Shown: positions 53,114 through 62,012 of the stretch, piece after piece
Layout of the letters: the number at the start of each line of letters is the position of its first letter
Position numbering within the stretch: the first letter of the stretch is position 1
DNA from: Spirochaetaceae bacterium bin103
GTDB taxonomy: Bacteria; Spirochaetota; Spirochaetia; SZUA-6; Bin103
Assembly (NCBI GenBank): GCA_002238925.1
Contig: MPNH01000021.1
Location: forward strand, 1-64,000
Length of the DNA stretch: 64,000 bases
Direction of reading: 5' to 3'
Translations under genes and position numbers: made by a program
Notes under the pieces: model-generated
The model's input: the letters and a program-made list of their open reading frames with translations, nothing else
Told to the model about the DNA's origin: nothing
Database searches by the model: none

Positions 53114-54121
53114 GTGAGCAACCTGGAGATCTGCATGCCCGCGCCGAACCGCGTGGAGCTGCGCCGGTACGAGGATGCGCCGCTCGGCAGCGGAGAGGTG
53201 CGCGGGCGGACCCTGGCCTCAATCGACAGCCCCGGCTCGATACTCGCGATATTCGGCGGCGCGATGCCGGAGTCGCTGCCCGCCCGCCCCGGGCACGCGG
53301 CGGTGTTCGAGGTAGGCGAGGTGGGCGGCGAGGTGACCGGGGTGGCGCCCGGCGACCGCCTGCTCTGCCAGGGCTCCAGCCGCTCCACGCAGCAGTTCGT
53401 TTCCCACCTCACGGCGCCGGTCCCCGCCGGCCTGGACCCGCAGACGGCAGTGCTCGCGCGCCTGATGGGCGTCTCCATGACCACCCTGATGACCACCTCC
53501 GCCCGCCCGGGAGACCTGGTCGCGGTGACCGGGCTCGGTCCGGTCGGCTACCTGGCGGCACACCTGTTCCGGCTCGCCAATTACGAGGTGATCGCCGCCG
53601 ATCCCGATGCCCACCGCCGCCGGCTGGCCGCCGACTCCGGGATAGCCCGCGTATATGCGCAGTTGCCGGCCGATGACGCCGCGGTCGCCGGCCAAGTGGA
53701 CCTGGTGGTGGAGTGCTCCGGCAACGAGGCGGCCGTGGCGGACGCCTGCGAGGTGGCGGCAACCGGCGCCGAGATAGTGCTGGTGGGGACGCCGTGGCTG
53801 CGCAAGACAGAGGTGTACGCACAGGAGATTCTCAAGGCGGTGTTCTACCGGCTGCTGACGCTGCGCAGCGGCTGGGAATACGAGATTCCGCTGCGCCGCA
53901 TGCCGTTCTCCCATGGCGGCCACAACCGCGACTACAGCAACGCCCGCCACACCGTGTTCTCCGGCTACGAGAAAGCACTCGCCTGGCTCGCCGCCGGCCG
54001 CATCCCGCTGGCCGGGACGGTCCGGACTGTCTCGCCGCGCGACGCGGCCGCCGTCTACCGGAGCCTGCAGCGCCGCGAGTACAAAGAGCTGTTCCTGGTC
54101 TGGGACTGGACCGCGCTGTAG
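53114..54121 (+). CDS. medium-chain dehydrogenase/reductase-like protein
   Basis: A 335-residue MDR-family protein. The cofactor motif VTGLGPVGYLAAHLFRLANY (about 140-160) and LVVECSGNEAAV define the Rossmann half. The N-terminal half has GHAAVFEVGEVGGEVTGVAPGDR but lacks the usual catalytic-zinc Cys and GHE motif, so it resembles the threonine/sorbitol dehydrogenase-like group without full zinc sites. A late His-rich loop (MPFSHGGHNRDY) is unusual. The GTG start has GAGGAGG upstream. Substrate unknown. Confidence 0.78.
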   Translation: MSNLEICMPAPNRVELRRYEDAPLGSGEVRGRTLASIDSPGSILAIFGGAMPESLPARPGHAAVFEVGEVGGEVTGVAPGDRLLCQGSSRSTQQFVSHLTAPVPAGLDPQTAVLARLMGVSMTTLMTTSARPGDLVAVTGLGPVGYLAAHLFRLANYEVIAADPDAHRRRLAADSGIARVYAQLPADDAAVAGQVDLVVECSGNEAAVADACEVAATGAEIVLVGTPWLRKTEVYAQEILKAVFYRLLTLRSGWEYEIPLRRMPFSHGGHNRDYSNARHTVFSGYEKALAWLAAGRIPLAGTVRTVSPRDAAAVYRSLQRREYKELFLVWDWTAL

Positions 54122-54139
54122 CTCCGGTCGCCGAACCGA

Positions 54140-55363
54140 TCACTTCTGCTTGACATCGTCGAGGAGGAAGTCGCCGAGGTTCTGCCATCGAATGCCGTCC
54201 CGGTTGGCCGGCTGCACGGTATCGAGCGACAGGACCAGCTTGGGATGGTTATCGGGCAGCCGCCTGAGCGACCGATACTCCCGGTCGACCGTTTTCTCGT
54301 CCGACAGCGAGTAGCATACCTGGACGTAGAGCCGCTCGGTCTGCCTTTCGGCGACAAAGTCGATCTCGTAGTCGCGGAACTTGCCGACGCTGACCGTGTA
54401 CCCACGGGCGAGCAGTTCCAGGTAGACGACGTTCTCGAGCAGTCCTGCTATGTCGTTGTCCCGGTATCCTACCAGGCCGTGACGGATGCCGATGTCGGTC
54501 ATGTAGAACTTGTCGTACAGTTCCAGGTGGCGCATGCCCTTCAGGTCGTACCGCCGGCAGCGGAATACCAGGAACGCCTCCTCCAGGTAGGAGAGGTAGT
54601 TCTGCACGCGCGACAGAGAAACGCTCAGTCCCTGCGCCTTCATGTAGTCCGCCATGCGCTTGGCCGTGGTGATGTTGCCGCAGTTGTCGAACAGAAAGCG
54701 CGTGATGCCGTCGAGCTGGGCCGGCTCTCTGACTTCGTGCCGATTGACCACGTCCTTCAGCACGATCGAATGGTAGAGCGAGTTGAGGTAGGCGAATACC
54801 GGCTCATCTTCCAGACTCAAGTAGTGGATGCCCGGGAACCCGCCGTAGCGCAGGAAGCTGGTCCAGGCCCCGTGAACATCGGGTGAGCCCGGTTCCACTC
54901 CCTGGAATCGGATGAACTCCGAGAACAGCAACGGATACACCGGAATCTCGACGTACCGCCCCGTGAGCCTGGTGGCGAGATCCGACGACAGCAGCCGCGC
55001 ATTCGAGCCACTGATCGTGACGTCCGCCAACCCGTCCGCAAGGATCGACGCGATCGCCCGCTCCCACTCGGCGACGTTCTGTACCTCGTCCACGAACAGG
55101 TACGACTTCGTGGTGCCCGGCAGGTGGCGGCGGACATGGTCGTAGAGCTTCCGGTAGTCGCCGAGCGCTTCAAACTCCAGCGATTCCATATTGATGTTGA
55201 GAATATTTCCGGCGGGGACGCCGCCCGCGGTGAGGTGGTCGATCAGAAGCTGAATGAGCGCGCTCTTGCCGGCTCGCCTGACCCCGGTGATGACCTTGAT
55301 GAGCGGCTTGTTCATGAACGGGAGGATGCGCTCCGTGTACAGGGGGCGCGGGACCAGACCCAA
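54140..55363 (-). CDS. AAA_14/DUF4143-type ATPase
   Basis: A 407-residue ATPase with Walker A GVRRAGKSALIQLL, Walker B KSYLFVDEVQNVAEWERA, sensor DVTISGSNARLLSSDLA, then a DUF4143 region (FLRYGGFPGIHYLS, GLLENVVYLELLARGYTV) and a C-terminal REase-like strand (FRDYEIDFVAERQTERLYVQ). I chose a TTG start at 55363 because TAGGAGAA lies 7 nt upstream and no ATG fits before the Walker A motif. It follows the intact dppC, 74 bp downstream on the same strand. Role unknown. Confidence 0.85.
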   Translation of the reverse strand: MGLVPRPLYTERILPFMNKPLIKVITGVRRAGKSALIQLLIDHLTAGGVPAGNILNINMESLEFEALGDYRKLYDHVRRHLPGTTKSYLFVDEVQNVAEWERAIASILADGLADVTISGSNARLLSSDLATRLTGRYVEIPVYPLLFSEFIRFQGVEPGSPDVHGAWTSFLRYGGFPGIHYLSLEDEPVFAYLNSLYHSIVLKDVVNRHEVREPAQLDGITRFLFDNCGNITTAKRMADYMKAQGLSVSLSRVQNYLSYLEEAFLVFRCRRYDLKGMRHLELYDKFYMTDIGIRHGLVGYRDNDIAGLLENVVYLELLARGYTVSVGKFRDYEIDFVAERQTERLYVQVCYSLSDEKTVDREYRSLRRLPDNHPKLVLSLDTVQPANRDGIRWQNLGDFLLDDVKQK

Positions 55364-55437
55364 GGGAAGTTCTCCTATACGGTAATCTTGTTCAATGTGA
55401 CATAAAAGATATTGGTATGCAAGAGACTTTTCCAGTA

Positions 55438-56349
55438 TCAGCCGAAGCGTCCGGCGCCGCCGCGCAGGCGGGGGTCGAGCAGGTCGCGCAGGGCGTCGCC
55501 GAAGATGTTGATGGCGAACACGACAACCGCCAGGCACAGGCCGGGCCACAGCGCCAGCGCCGGCGCTATCTCCATGTACTTGCGGCCCTCCGCGCTGAGC
55601 ATGCCGCCCCAGGTCGGCTGCGGCGGCGGAATCCCGAACCCCAGGAAGCTCACCGTTGCCTCGCCGATGATCGCCGAGCCAAGCGTGATGGTGAACAGGA
55701 TGATGTTGGGGGCGATGGTCTGCGGCAGCACGTGCTGAGCCAGGATGCGCAGCGGCCGGGCGCCGGTGGCGCGCGCCGCCTCCACGTACGCGTGTTCCCG
55801 GACGCTCAGCACTACGCTGCGGATGGTGCGCACGTTGGCGATGCCCCACGGCACGCCGATCACCACCGCGATCGACATGATGCTCGGGCCCAGCAGCAGC
55901 ATGGCGGTCAGCACCAGGAATAGCCACGGGAAACTCATCACCGCGTCCACGAAACGCTGCAGCACCAGGTCGAACGTGCCGCCCCAGTAGCCGGAGACCA
56001 CCCCGAGCAGAGTGGCGGTGAGGACCGTAAACGCGCTCGCCAGCAGGCCGACCACCATCGAGATGCGGGCGCCGTGGATGATGCGGCTGAGCGAGTCGCG
56101 CCCGAACTGGTCGGTGCCGAGCCAGAACTCCGCGGACGGTCTCTCCAGGCGCCGCGGCACGTCCTGGTCGGCGTAGTCGTGCGGGGCCAACTGGTCGGCG
56201 AACACCCCGATCAGGAAGAACAGCAACACCACGATCATGCCGGCGGCGCCGTGCGGCTTCTCCTTGAACAACCTCCTGAACAGGACGGCGATTCCGCGTC
56301 GCGCCGCGGCCGCCGCGACGGCTTGCTCGGGTTCGTACGTTGACGCCAC
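55438..56349 (-). CDS. dppC: dipeptide/oligopeptide ABC transporter permease DppC
   Basis: A 303-residue BPD_transp_1 permease: membrane segment at about 36-54, WLGTDQFGRDSLSRIIHGAR, ARATGARPLRILAQHVLPQ (EAA loop) and SFLGFGIPPPQPTWGGML. It ends in DLLDPRLRGG, as does the remnant at 51090. The GTG start overlaps the dppB stop by one base (TAGTG). Third gene of the dppABC set; no ATPase genes for it are in the window. Confidence 0.93.
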   Translation of the reverse strand: MASTYEPEQAVAAAAARRGIAVLFRRLFKEKPHGAAGMIVVLLFFLIGVFADQLAPHDYADQDVPRRLERPSAEFWLGTDQFGRDSLSRIIHGARISMVVGLLASAFTVLTATLLGVVSGYWGGTFDLVLQRFVDAVMSFPWLFLVLTAMLLLGPSIMSIAVVIGVPWGIANVRTIRSVVLSVREHAYVEAARATGARPLRILAQHVLPQTIAPNIILFTITLGSAIIGEATVSFLGFGIPPPQPTWGGMLSAEGRKYMEIAPALALWPGLCLAVVVFAINIFGDALRDLLDPRLRGGAGRFG

Positions 56350-57305
56350 TACCGGTACCGGATACGCGGGTCGAGCCACGCGTAGCTGATGTCGATGACG
56401 AGGTTCACAAACAGAATGAAGGTGGCCGCGATCAGGTTGAGGCCCGACACGATCGCGTAATCGCGCTTCTCCATTGCCTGCACCATGATGCCGCCGACGC
56501 CGGGCAGGTTGAAAATCGACTCCACCACCACCGCGCCGCCCACCAGCACCGGAAGCTGCAGGCCGACCATGGTGAGTACCGGAATGAGCGCGTTCTTCAG
56601 CGCGTGGCGCACGATCACCAGCCGCTCCCGCAGCCCCTTCGCCCAAGCGGTCCTGATGTAGTCTTGGCGCAGCACCTCCAGCATCATGTTGCGGGTCAGG
56701 CGCATGGTGATTCCGGACAGCCACATGCCGAGGATGAACGCCGGGATCACCACCATGATGGTGTGCGCCACCGGATTGGCCGCGAACGGAATCCACGACA
56801 GGCGCGGCGCCCATCCCCACCAGATCGGTGGATAGATCAGCACCATGGTGCCGATCCAGAAGCTCGGCACGCAGATGAAGGCTATGGCGACGGCGCGCAG
56901 CACGTGGTCGGTGACGCTGTCCGGGCGGATGCCGGAGTAGATCGCCACCGGCAGCGCGATCAGCAGCGAGAACACCAGGGCCAGCGAGCCCACCTCCAGG
57001 GAGACCGGCAGCCCGATCACGATCTGCTGCGTCACCGGCAGCTTGGACCAGAACGACGTGCCCAGGTCGCCGCGCACCACGCCGGACATCCAGCGCCCGT
57101 ACTGGACGTGGATCGGCAGATCCAGCCCCAACTCGCGGCGCAGCACCACGCGCGGATCCTCGTCGCCGCTCTTGTACGGCGTCAACGTGACCATGATGTC
57201 TACCGCGTCGCCGGGAACGAAGCGCAATCCGGCGAACACGATCACCGTGATGATCAGCAGGGTAGGGATGATCAGGAGCAGCCGCCGCAAGAGGTACGCG
57301 TGCAT
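56349..57305 (-). CDS. dppB: dipeptide/oligopeptide ABC transporter permease DppB
   Basis: A 318-residue permease. YLLRRLLLIIPTLLIITVIV is the first membrane segment. GRWMSGVVRGDLGTSFW, TRNMMLEVLRQDYIRTAWAKG (EAA loop) and ESIFNLPGVGGIMVQAM are DppB hallmarks. I chose ATG 57305 with a GGGGAG ribosome site; an in-frame start 18 bp upstream is possible. It is separated from dppA by a hairpin terminator. Confidence 0.93.
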   Translation of the reverse strand: MHAYLLRRLLLIIPTLLIITVIVFAGLRFVPGDAVDIMVTLTPYKSGDEDPRVVLRRELGLDLPIHVQYGRWMSGVVRGDLGTSFWSKLPVTQQIVIGLPVSLEVGSLALVFSLLIALPVAIYSGIRPDSVTDHVLRAVAIAFICVPSFWIGTMVLIYPPIWWGWAPRLSWIPFAANPVAHTIMVVIPAFILGMWLSGITMRLTRNMMLEVLRQDYIRTAWAKGLRERLVIVRHALKNALIPVLTMVGLQLPVLVGGAVVVESIFNLPGVGGIMVQAMEKRDYAIVSGLNLIAATFILFVNLVIDISYAWLDPRIRYR

Positions 57306-57321
57306 CAGCTCCCCGCTTACC

Positions 57322-57359
57322 AAAAAACAGGAGGCCGCGCCTTGCGGCGCAGCCTCCTG
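57322..57359 (-). terminator. intra-operon terminator between dppA and dppB
   Basis: On the minus strand CAGGAGGC ... GCCTCCTG forms an 8-bp stem whose inner part adds further G-C pairs, followed by six T residues. It lies after the dppA stop (57421) and just before dppB, so it probably lowers expression of the permeases relative to the binding protein. Confidence 0.85.
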
Positions 57360-57420
57360 CCAAGGTGACTCAACGGTTGCCGCTCAGCGCCCCTAAACCG
57401 TCGTCCGATGGATGCCGCTC

Positions 57421-59259
57421 CTAATCTTCGCAGACGCGTCCGCTGCTCGACCGCTTCGCGTTGCAGTCGACCCACCACCACTTGCTGAGGTTGGTCTGCG
57501 AGATCAGGTCGCCGATCGCGCCGCCGAAGCCCTTCACCCACGGCTGCCAGTAGATATGCTGCTCCACCGTGACGCCCGCGATGTGCCACGCTTCCTCCAG
57601 GGTGTGCAGGTACAGCTCGGTCCACAATTCGCGGTAGGTTGCGGGGTCGCTAGCTACCTTGGCAGCGTCGATCAGCTCCATCTGCCGCTCCGCCGCCGCC
57701 CGGTTCTCCGGGGTGACGTTGTCACCGAGCGGGTTGCCGTACCACACCAGAGACGCGCGCGGATCGTGGTGAAAGTTCATCGTGCCCATCAGGCCGATCT
57801 GCGGCGCTCCGGCGTCGATGAAGGTGAGCCCGGTGAAGCGCGGGTCGGGGTCCGGGCCGAGCGAGGCGGAGTAGTAGGCCGCCGATTCCATCAGGTCCAA
57901 TTCCGCGTTGATGCCGACTTCGCGCAGGTAGCCGGCGAACAACTCGACATCCTCCGACACCGAGTGCATCGCCAGGATGGTGGTGTCGAACCCGTCCGGG
58001 TAGCCGGCCTCCGCCAGCAGTGCGCGCGCTTTGTCCGGATGGTACTCGTACAGCTCCGCCAGGTCGTCGCGCCCCATCGCCTTCAAGTCGTCGGGGCCGA
58101 TGTAGTTGTCGCCGTGCAGCGACTGCGCGGGGTACCCGCCCGGGTAGGCGAGTCCGTAGTAGAACGAGTCCACCATTTCCTGGTGGTTGACCGCCAGCAT
58201 CGCCGCGTAGCGCACGCGCTTGTCGGCCCATGGGGTATCGGCAATATTCAGGTTCACGTTGAAGCCGCGCAGCAGCGCTCCCTGCGGGACGTGTCCCAGT
58301 TCGGGGTTGGTGCGTTCCAGCGACGAAACGTCCTCCGGCTGCAGGCCGTGAAACCCGAATACGTCGAGCTGGCCGCTGCGTAGCGCCGCAATGGTGATCG
58401 CCGGGTCGTCAGCGGTAGGTGTCATCGTCTTGGTGTCCAGGTACGGAACCTTGTTTTCCGGAATGAACGGGTCGACATCCCAGTAAGTGGGGTTTTTCTT
58501 CAGCTTGGTAGTCACGCCGGGCACGTGATCGGTCGGGATCCACGGACCGGTGCCGAGCGCATCTTGCCAGTCGCTGGGATTGACGCCCTCGGTGTTGTGC
58601 ATCGCCGGGTGCGACCAGCTTATGCGGGTCAGGGTAACGACGAACCAACTGGTGGCGTCCGGCTCCGGGAACTTGACGTCAATGACCCAGGGATCGTCCG
58701 CGCGCACGCTCCACTGCCAATCCCGGTCGGCAGCGGCAGCGCCCTCGACCGCCGCGTCAGCGTTCCAGCGGTCCACCAGATCCTGAGCGGTCAGCTCCGT
58801 GCCGTAGTGGTCGGCCAGCGCCGGGTTGGGACGTGCCACGTCCTCGGCCCGCCACCAGTGCACGCCTTCGCGGACGCGAAACACGGCGCTCTCAATGTCC
58901 GGAAACTCCCACGATACGAGCAACTGCGGCATCTGCTTCTTGATGTCGATGAACCAGAAGTTCGGATACGCTTCCTCGCCGGTGCCGCGCGGTCCCTTCA
59001 GATAATCGACCACGTAGGCGAGGTCGTAGAACGCGCCGAATGCCACGCTGTCGCGGTTGCCGTCGATCGGGTCGAGCGGCGAGGCCCCCTGGCGTTGCGC
59101 CATGTTCAGGTTGCCGCCGTACACCGGTACGGTGTCGATGTCGGCTGCGGAAGCGGAAGCGCCCTCCGCTTCGCCGGTTGCCCACAACGCAACCGTTGCC
59201 AATGGAATGACGAGCAGCGCAGCCAGCGCAACTCTTGCCGGGAAGTGACTCATGTTCAT
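57421..59259 (-). CDS. dppA: dipeptide/oligopeptide ABC transporter substrate-binding protein
   Basis: A 612-residue SBP_bac_5 family protein. The signal peptide (about 1-25) is followed by WATGEAEGASA, a start style common in Spirochaetota binding proteins. RVREGVHWWRAEDV, DALGTGPWIPTDHVPG and DKARALLAEAGYPDGFD are family markers. It is longer than usual DppA (about 535), by extra residues between about 60 and 130 and in the C-terminal tail with two Cys (VDCNAKRSSSGRVC). AAGGAGGT precedes two possible ATGs (59259, 59253). First gene of the operon. Confidence 0.92.
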   Translation of the reverse strand: MNMSHFPARVALAALLVIPLATVALWATGEAEGASASAADIDTVPVYGGNLNMAQRQGASPLDPIDGNRDSVAFGAFYDLAYVVDYLKGPRGTGEEAYPNFWFIDIKKQMPQLLVSWEFPDIESAVFRVREGVHWWRAEDVARPNPALADHYGTELTAQDLVDRWNADAAVEGAAAADRDWQWSVRADDPWVIDVKFPEPDATSWFVVTLTRISWSHPAMHNTEGVNPSDWQDALGTGPWIPTDHVPGVTTKLKKNPTYWDVDPFIPENKVPYLDTKTMTPTADDPAITIAALRSGQLDVFGFHGLQPEDVSSLERTNPELGHVPQGALLRGFNVNLNIADTPWADKRVRYAAMLAVNHQEMVDSFYYGLAYPGGYPAQSLHGDNYIGPDDLKAMGRDDLAELYEYHPDKARALLAEAGYPDGFDTTILAMHSVSEDVELFAGYLREVGINAELDLMESAAYYSASLGPDPDPRFTGLTFIDAGAPQIGLMGTMNFHHDPRASLVWYGNPLGDNVTPENRAAAERQMELIDAAKVASDPATYRELWTELYLHTLEEAWHIAGVTVEQHIYWQPWVKGFGGAIGDLISQTNLSKWWWVDCNAKRSSSGRVCED

Positions 59260-59432
59260 TACCTCCTTGAGTCGATGGTGGGCAGCGCGAAACTCGCGCC
59301 GTTCCGGCCATACTACTACACGGGCGTCGCCTGTCAATAAGCGAGTGTCTGCCGCGTCTGCCGAAACTGCCTACTTGTGACCGGTACGCGCGTGGCGGAT
59401 AATCGTTGCAGCCGCCGTTGCGGCGTGACGCC

Positions 59433-61028
59433 ATGCGCAAGTTCAACACCGAAGGTCCCGTCGTCGCCGACCGCCATTACTGCATCCCGCCGCTGCAACG
59501 GGTGAATCTCGAGGAGATTCTCCAACTGCTGCGGGACATGCGGTACTTCGTGCTGCACGCGCCGCGGCAGACCGGCAAGACATCCGCCCTGCTGGCACTG
59601 CGGGATCTGCTCAACAGCCGCGCCGAGCAGGACTTTCGCTGCGTGTACGTGAACGTGGAGGCCGCCCAGGCGTTGCGCGAAGACCTGCCCGCGGCGATGC
59701 AGACCATCGTCGGCGAGTTGTCCGATCAGGCGCTGTTCGCAGGCGACGGGTTCCTGGACCAGGTGTGGCCGGAGCTCCTGGCACGATTCGGCCCCGGCCG
59801 CGCGTTGAGCGCGGCGCTGTCCCGCTGGTGCATGGCCGATCCGAGACCCCTGGTGCTGCTGATCGACGAGATCGATTCGCTGATCGGCGATACGCTGATT
59901 TCGGTGCTCCGCCAATTGCGCGCCGGCTACGTGCAGCGTCCGTCGGGCTTTCCGCAGAGCATCGTGCTGTGCGGGGTGCGCGACGTACGCGACTACCGCA
60001 TCCACTCCAGTTCCGAGAACGTGGTGGTCGCGGGCGGCAGCGCGTTCAATGTCCGGGCCGAGTCGCTGTCTCTCGGCAACTTCAGCGAGATTGAAGTGCG
60101 CGCGCTGCTCTCCCAGCACACCGAAGAGGCCGGACAGCCCTTCACCCCGGAAGCGCTGGAAACGCTGTGGAGACAGACGTGCGGCCAGCCGTGGCTGGTC
60201 AACGCCCTCTGTCGCAGAGCATGCTTCGATAGCGATGCGGGCCGCGACCGAACGCGCCCCATTACCGCCGCCCACCTCCTCGACGCGCAGGAACAGCTCA
60301 TCCTGAGCCGGGTGACTCATCTCGATCAGCTGGCGGACAAGCTCCGCGAAGACCGCGTTCGCCGCGTGGTCGAGCCGCTGCTGAGCGGCGGCGACCGGCG
60401 CATGGCAACGGCCCGTGACCTGGATTATGTACGCGACCTGGGTTTGATCGCGCGCGACGACCCGTTGCGCATTGCCAACCCGATCTACGCGGAGGTGGTG
60501 CCGCGGGAACTCACCTATGCGGTCCAGGCCGGGTTGCTCCAGGAGGCTGCCTGGTACCTGGACGACGACGGCGGACTCGATGTCGACAAGCTGCTGGCCG
60601 CCTTCCAGGCGTTCTTCCGCGAACACTCCGAACACTGGGTTGCGCGTTTCGATTACGCGGAAGCAGGGCCGCAGCTCCTGTTGCAGGCGTTCCTGCAGCG
60701 GATCGTGAATGGTGGCGGGCGCATCGAACGGGAGTACGGCCTTGGTCGTGGCCGCACCGACCTGCTCATCACGTGGCCGCAGCCGGGCCGGCGCGAGCCG
60801 CACGCGACAGCGCGTATCGTGATCGAGTGCAAGGTGCTGCGTGCGAGCCTGGAACGCACGATTCGTGAAGGCGTTGCGCAGACCGCACGTTACATGGACC
60901 GGTGCGCGGCCGATGGCGGCCACCTTGTCATCTTCGACCGGACCGCAGGGATGCGTTGGGAGGACAAGATCTTCCGCCGCGAAGAACGCTCCGCCGACCA
61001 GCGCCCGATTACCGTGTGGGGGATGTAG
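59433..61028 (+). CDS. AAA-like ATPase (AAA_35 type) with a C-terminal nuclease-fold domain
   Basis: A 531-residue ATPase. A short head (NTEGPVVADRHYCIPPLQR), Walker A APRQTGKTSALLAL, Walker B LVLLIDEIDSLIGD, then LCGVRDVRDYRIHS. A helical middle and a C-terminal PD-(D/E)XK-like module follow (REYGLGRGRTDLLITW, RIVIECKVLR) with the Asp and ECK of a nuclease site. These are widespread in environmental genomes with unknown roles. It is divergent from dppA; 173 bp lie between. Third AAA ATPase near the dpp genes. Confidence 0.85.
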   Translation: MRKFNTEGPVVADRHYCIPPLQRVNLEEILQLLRDMRYFVLHAPRQTGKTSALLALRDLLNSRAEQDFRCVYVNVEAAQALREDLPAAMQTIVGELSDQALFAGDGFLDQVWPELLARFGPGRALSAALSRWCMADPRPLVLLIDEIDSLIGDTLISVLRQLRAGYVQRPSGFPQSIVLCGVRDVRDYRIHSSSENVVVAGGSAFNVRAESLSLGNFSEIEVRALLSQHTEEAGQPFTPEALETLWRQTCGQPWLVNALCRRACFDSDAGRDRTRPITAAHLLDAQEQLILSRVTHLDQLADKLREDRVRRVVEPLLSGGDRRMATARDLDYVRDLGLIARDDPLRIANPIYAEVVPRELTYAVQAGLLQEAAWYLDDDGGLDVDKLLAAFQAFFREHSEHWVARFDYAEAGPQLLLQAFLQRIVNGGGRIEREYGLGRGRTDLLITWPQPGRREPHATARIVIECKVLRASLERTIREGVAQTARYMDRCAADGGHLVIFDRTAGMRWEDKIFRREERSADQRPITVWGM

Positions 61029-61064
61029 CGCACGGCATTGGGGAGCCGCCGGCGAGGCGACCGG

Positions 61065-61994
61065 TCAGCCGGATGCCTTGTGCTCCGCGATCAGGCTCCT
61101 GATTCGCTTCAGGCTGCGGGCGTCGTCGGTGAGCTGGTCGCCGGCGACCATGCCCTCCACCCCGAAGCAGCCGTCGTAGCCGGCTTCGAGCATGGCGGCC
61201 ACCGCGAACCGGTAGTTTATCTCGCCGTCGGGAATAGGGCGGCGCAGGTAGAAGGCGCGCTGCATTCCGGGCAGCGGCACGCGCACCAGGTTCTTCATGT
61301 GCCAGTAGTTGGCATGCGGGGCCAGGGCCAGGATCGCGGCCTCGCAGCTCTCCTCCGCGGTCTCGTAGGTCCAGTACACGTTGCCGAGGTCGGGGTTGGC
61401 GCCGACGTTGGGCCGGTCGATCAGTTCCAGCAGGTGGATCATCGACCAACTGTTGTCGCACAGGGTGTTCTGGTGCAGCTCGATGCTGATCGCTACGCCC
61501 TGGCCGGCGGCCCGGTCCGCGGCCGCGGCGATCCCCTCCGCGTTGATCCGGTAGTCCGACTCAGTCGCGTCGCGGCTGGAATTCTGTGACACCATCTCGC
61601 CGATTCCGCTGCCCACACCAGGCAGTTCCGGCCGCGTCGGTGCGTTGATCAGCGTGTTGAGGACCCCGGCGCCGATGCGCGCCGCCACCTCGACGCCGCG
61701 CGCCAACCGGGCGCGGTTGTGCCCACCGACCCGCGGGTTGTGCAAGCCGCCGCCGCCCCGGATGCCCAGGCAGGGCAGGCCGGCATCGCGCAGCTCGTTG
61801 CCCAGGTCGTCCACCTCGGCGTCGCTCCGGTCGGCCAGGTCTTCGAGGCCGACCTCCAGCCCCTCGAAGCCGATCTCCCGCACCTTGCGCAGCCACGCTG
61901 CCCGTACTTCCGGCGGCGGCAGGTGGACGGGAAACGCCGTCTGTTGATGGAACGGATAGAATGTGCGCCCGCGAAACGCATAGATCAGCTTCAT
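61065..61994 (-). CDS. sugar phosphate isomerase/epimerase-like TIM barrel
   Basis: A 309-residue xylose-isomerase-like TIM barrel. GFEGLEVGLEDLADRSD, AISIELHQNTLCDNSWS, VGANPDLGNVYWTYE and YWHMKNLVRVPLPGM carry the metal-binding Glu, Asp and His. It is transcribed just downstream of the Gfo/Idh/MocA gene (18 bp), so the two form a sugar/cyclitol oxidation pair like that at 30.6-32.5 kb. Start ATG 61994. Confidence 0.87.
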   Translation of the reverse strand: MKLIYAFRGRTFYPFHQQTAFPVHLPPPEVRAAWLRKVREIGFEGLEVGLEDLADRSDAEVDDLGNELRDAGLPCLGIRGGGGLHNPRVGGHNRARLARGVEVAARIGAGVLNTLINAPTRPELPGVGSGIGEMVSQNSSRDATESDYRINAEGIAAAADRAAGQGVAISIELHQNTLCDNSWSMIHLLELIDRPNVGANPDLGNVYWTYETAEESCEAAILALAPHANYWHMKNLVRVPLPGMQRAFYLRRPIPDGEINYRFAVAAMLEAGYDGCFGVEGMVAGDQLTDDARSLKRIRSLIAEHKASG

Positions 61995-62012
61995 GGCCGC
62001 ATCATGACACAT

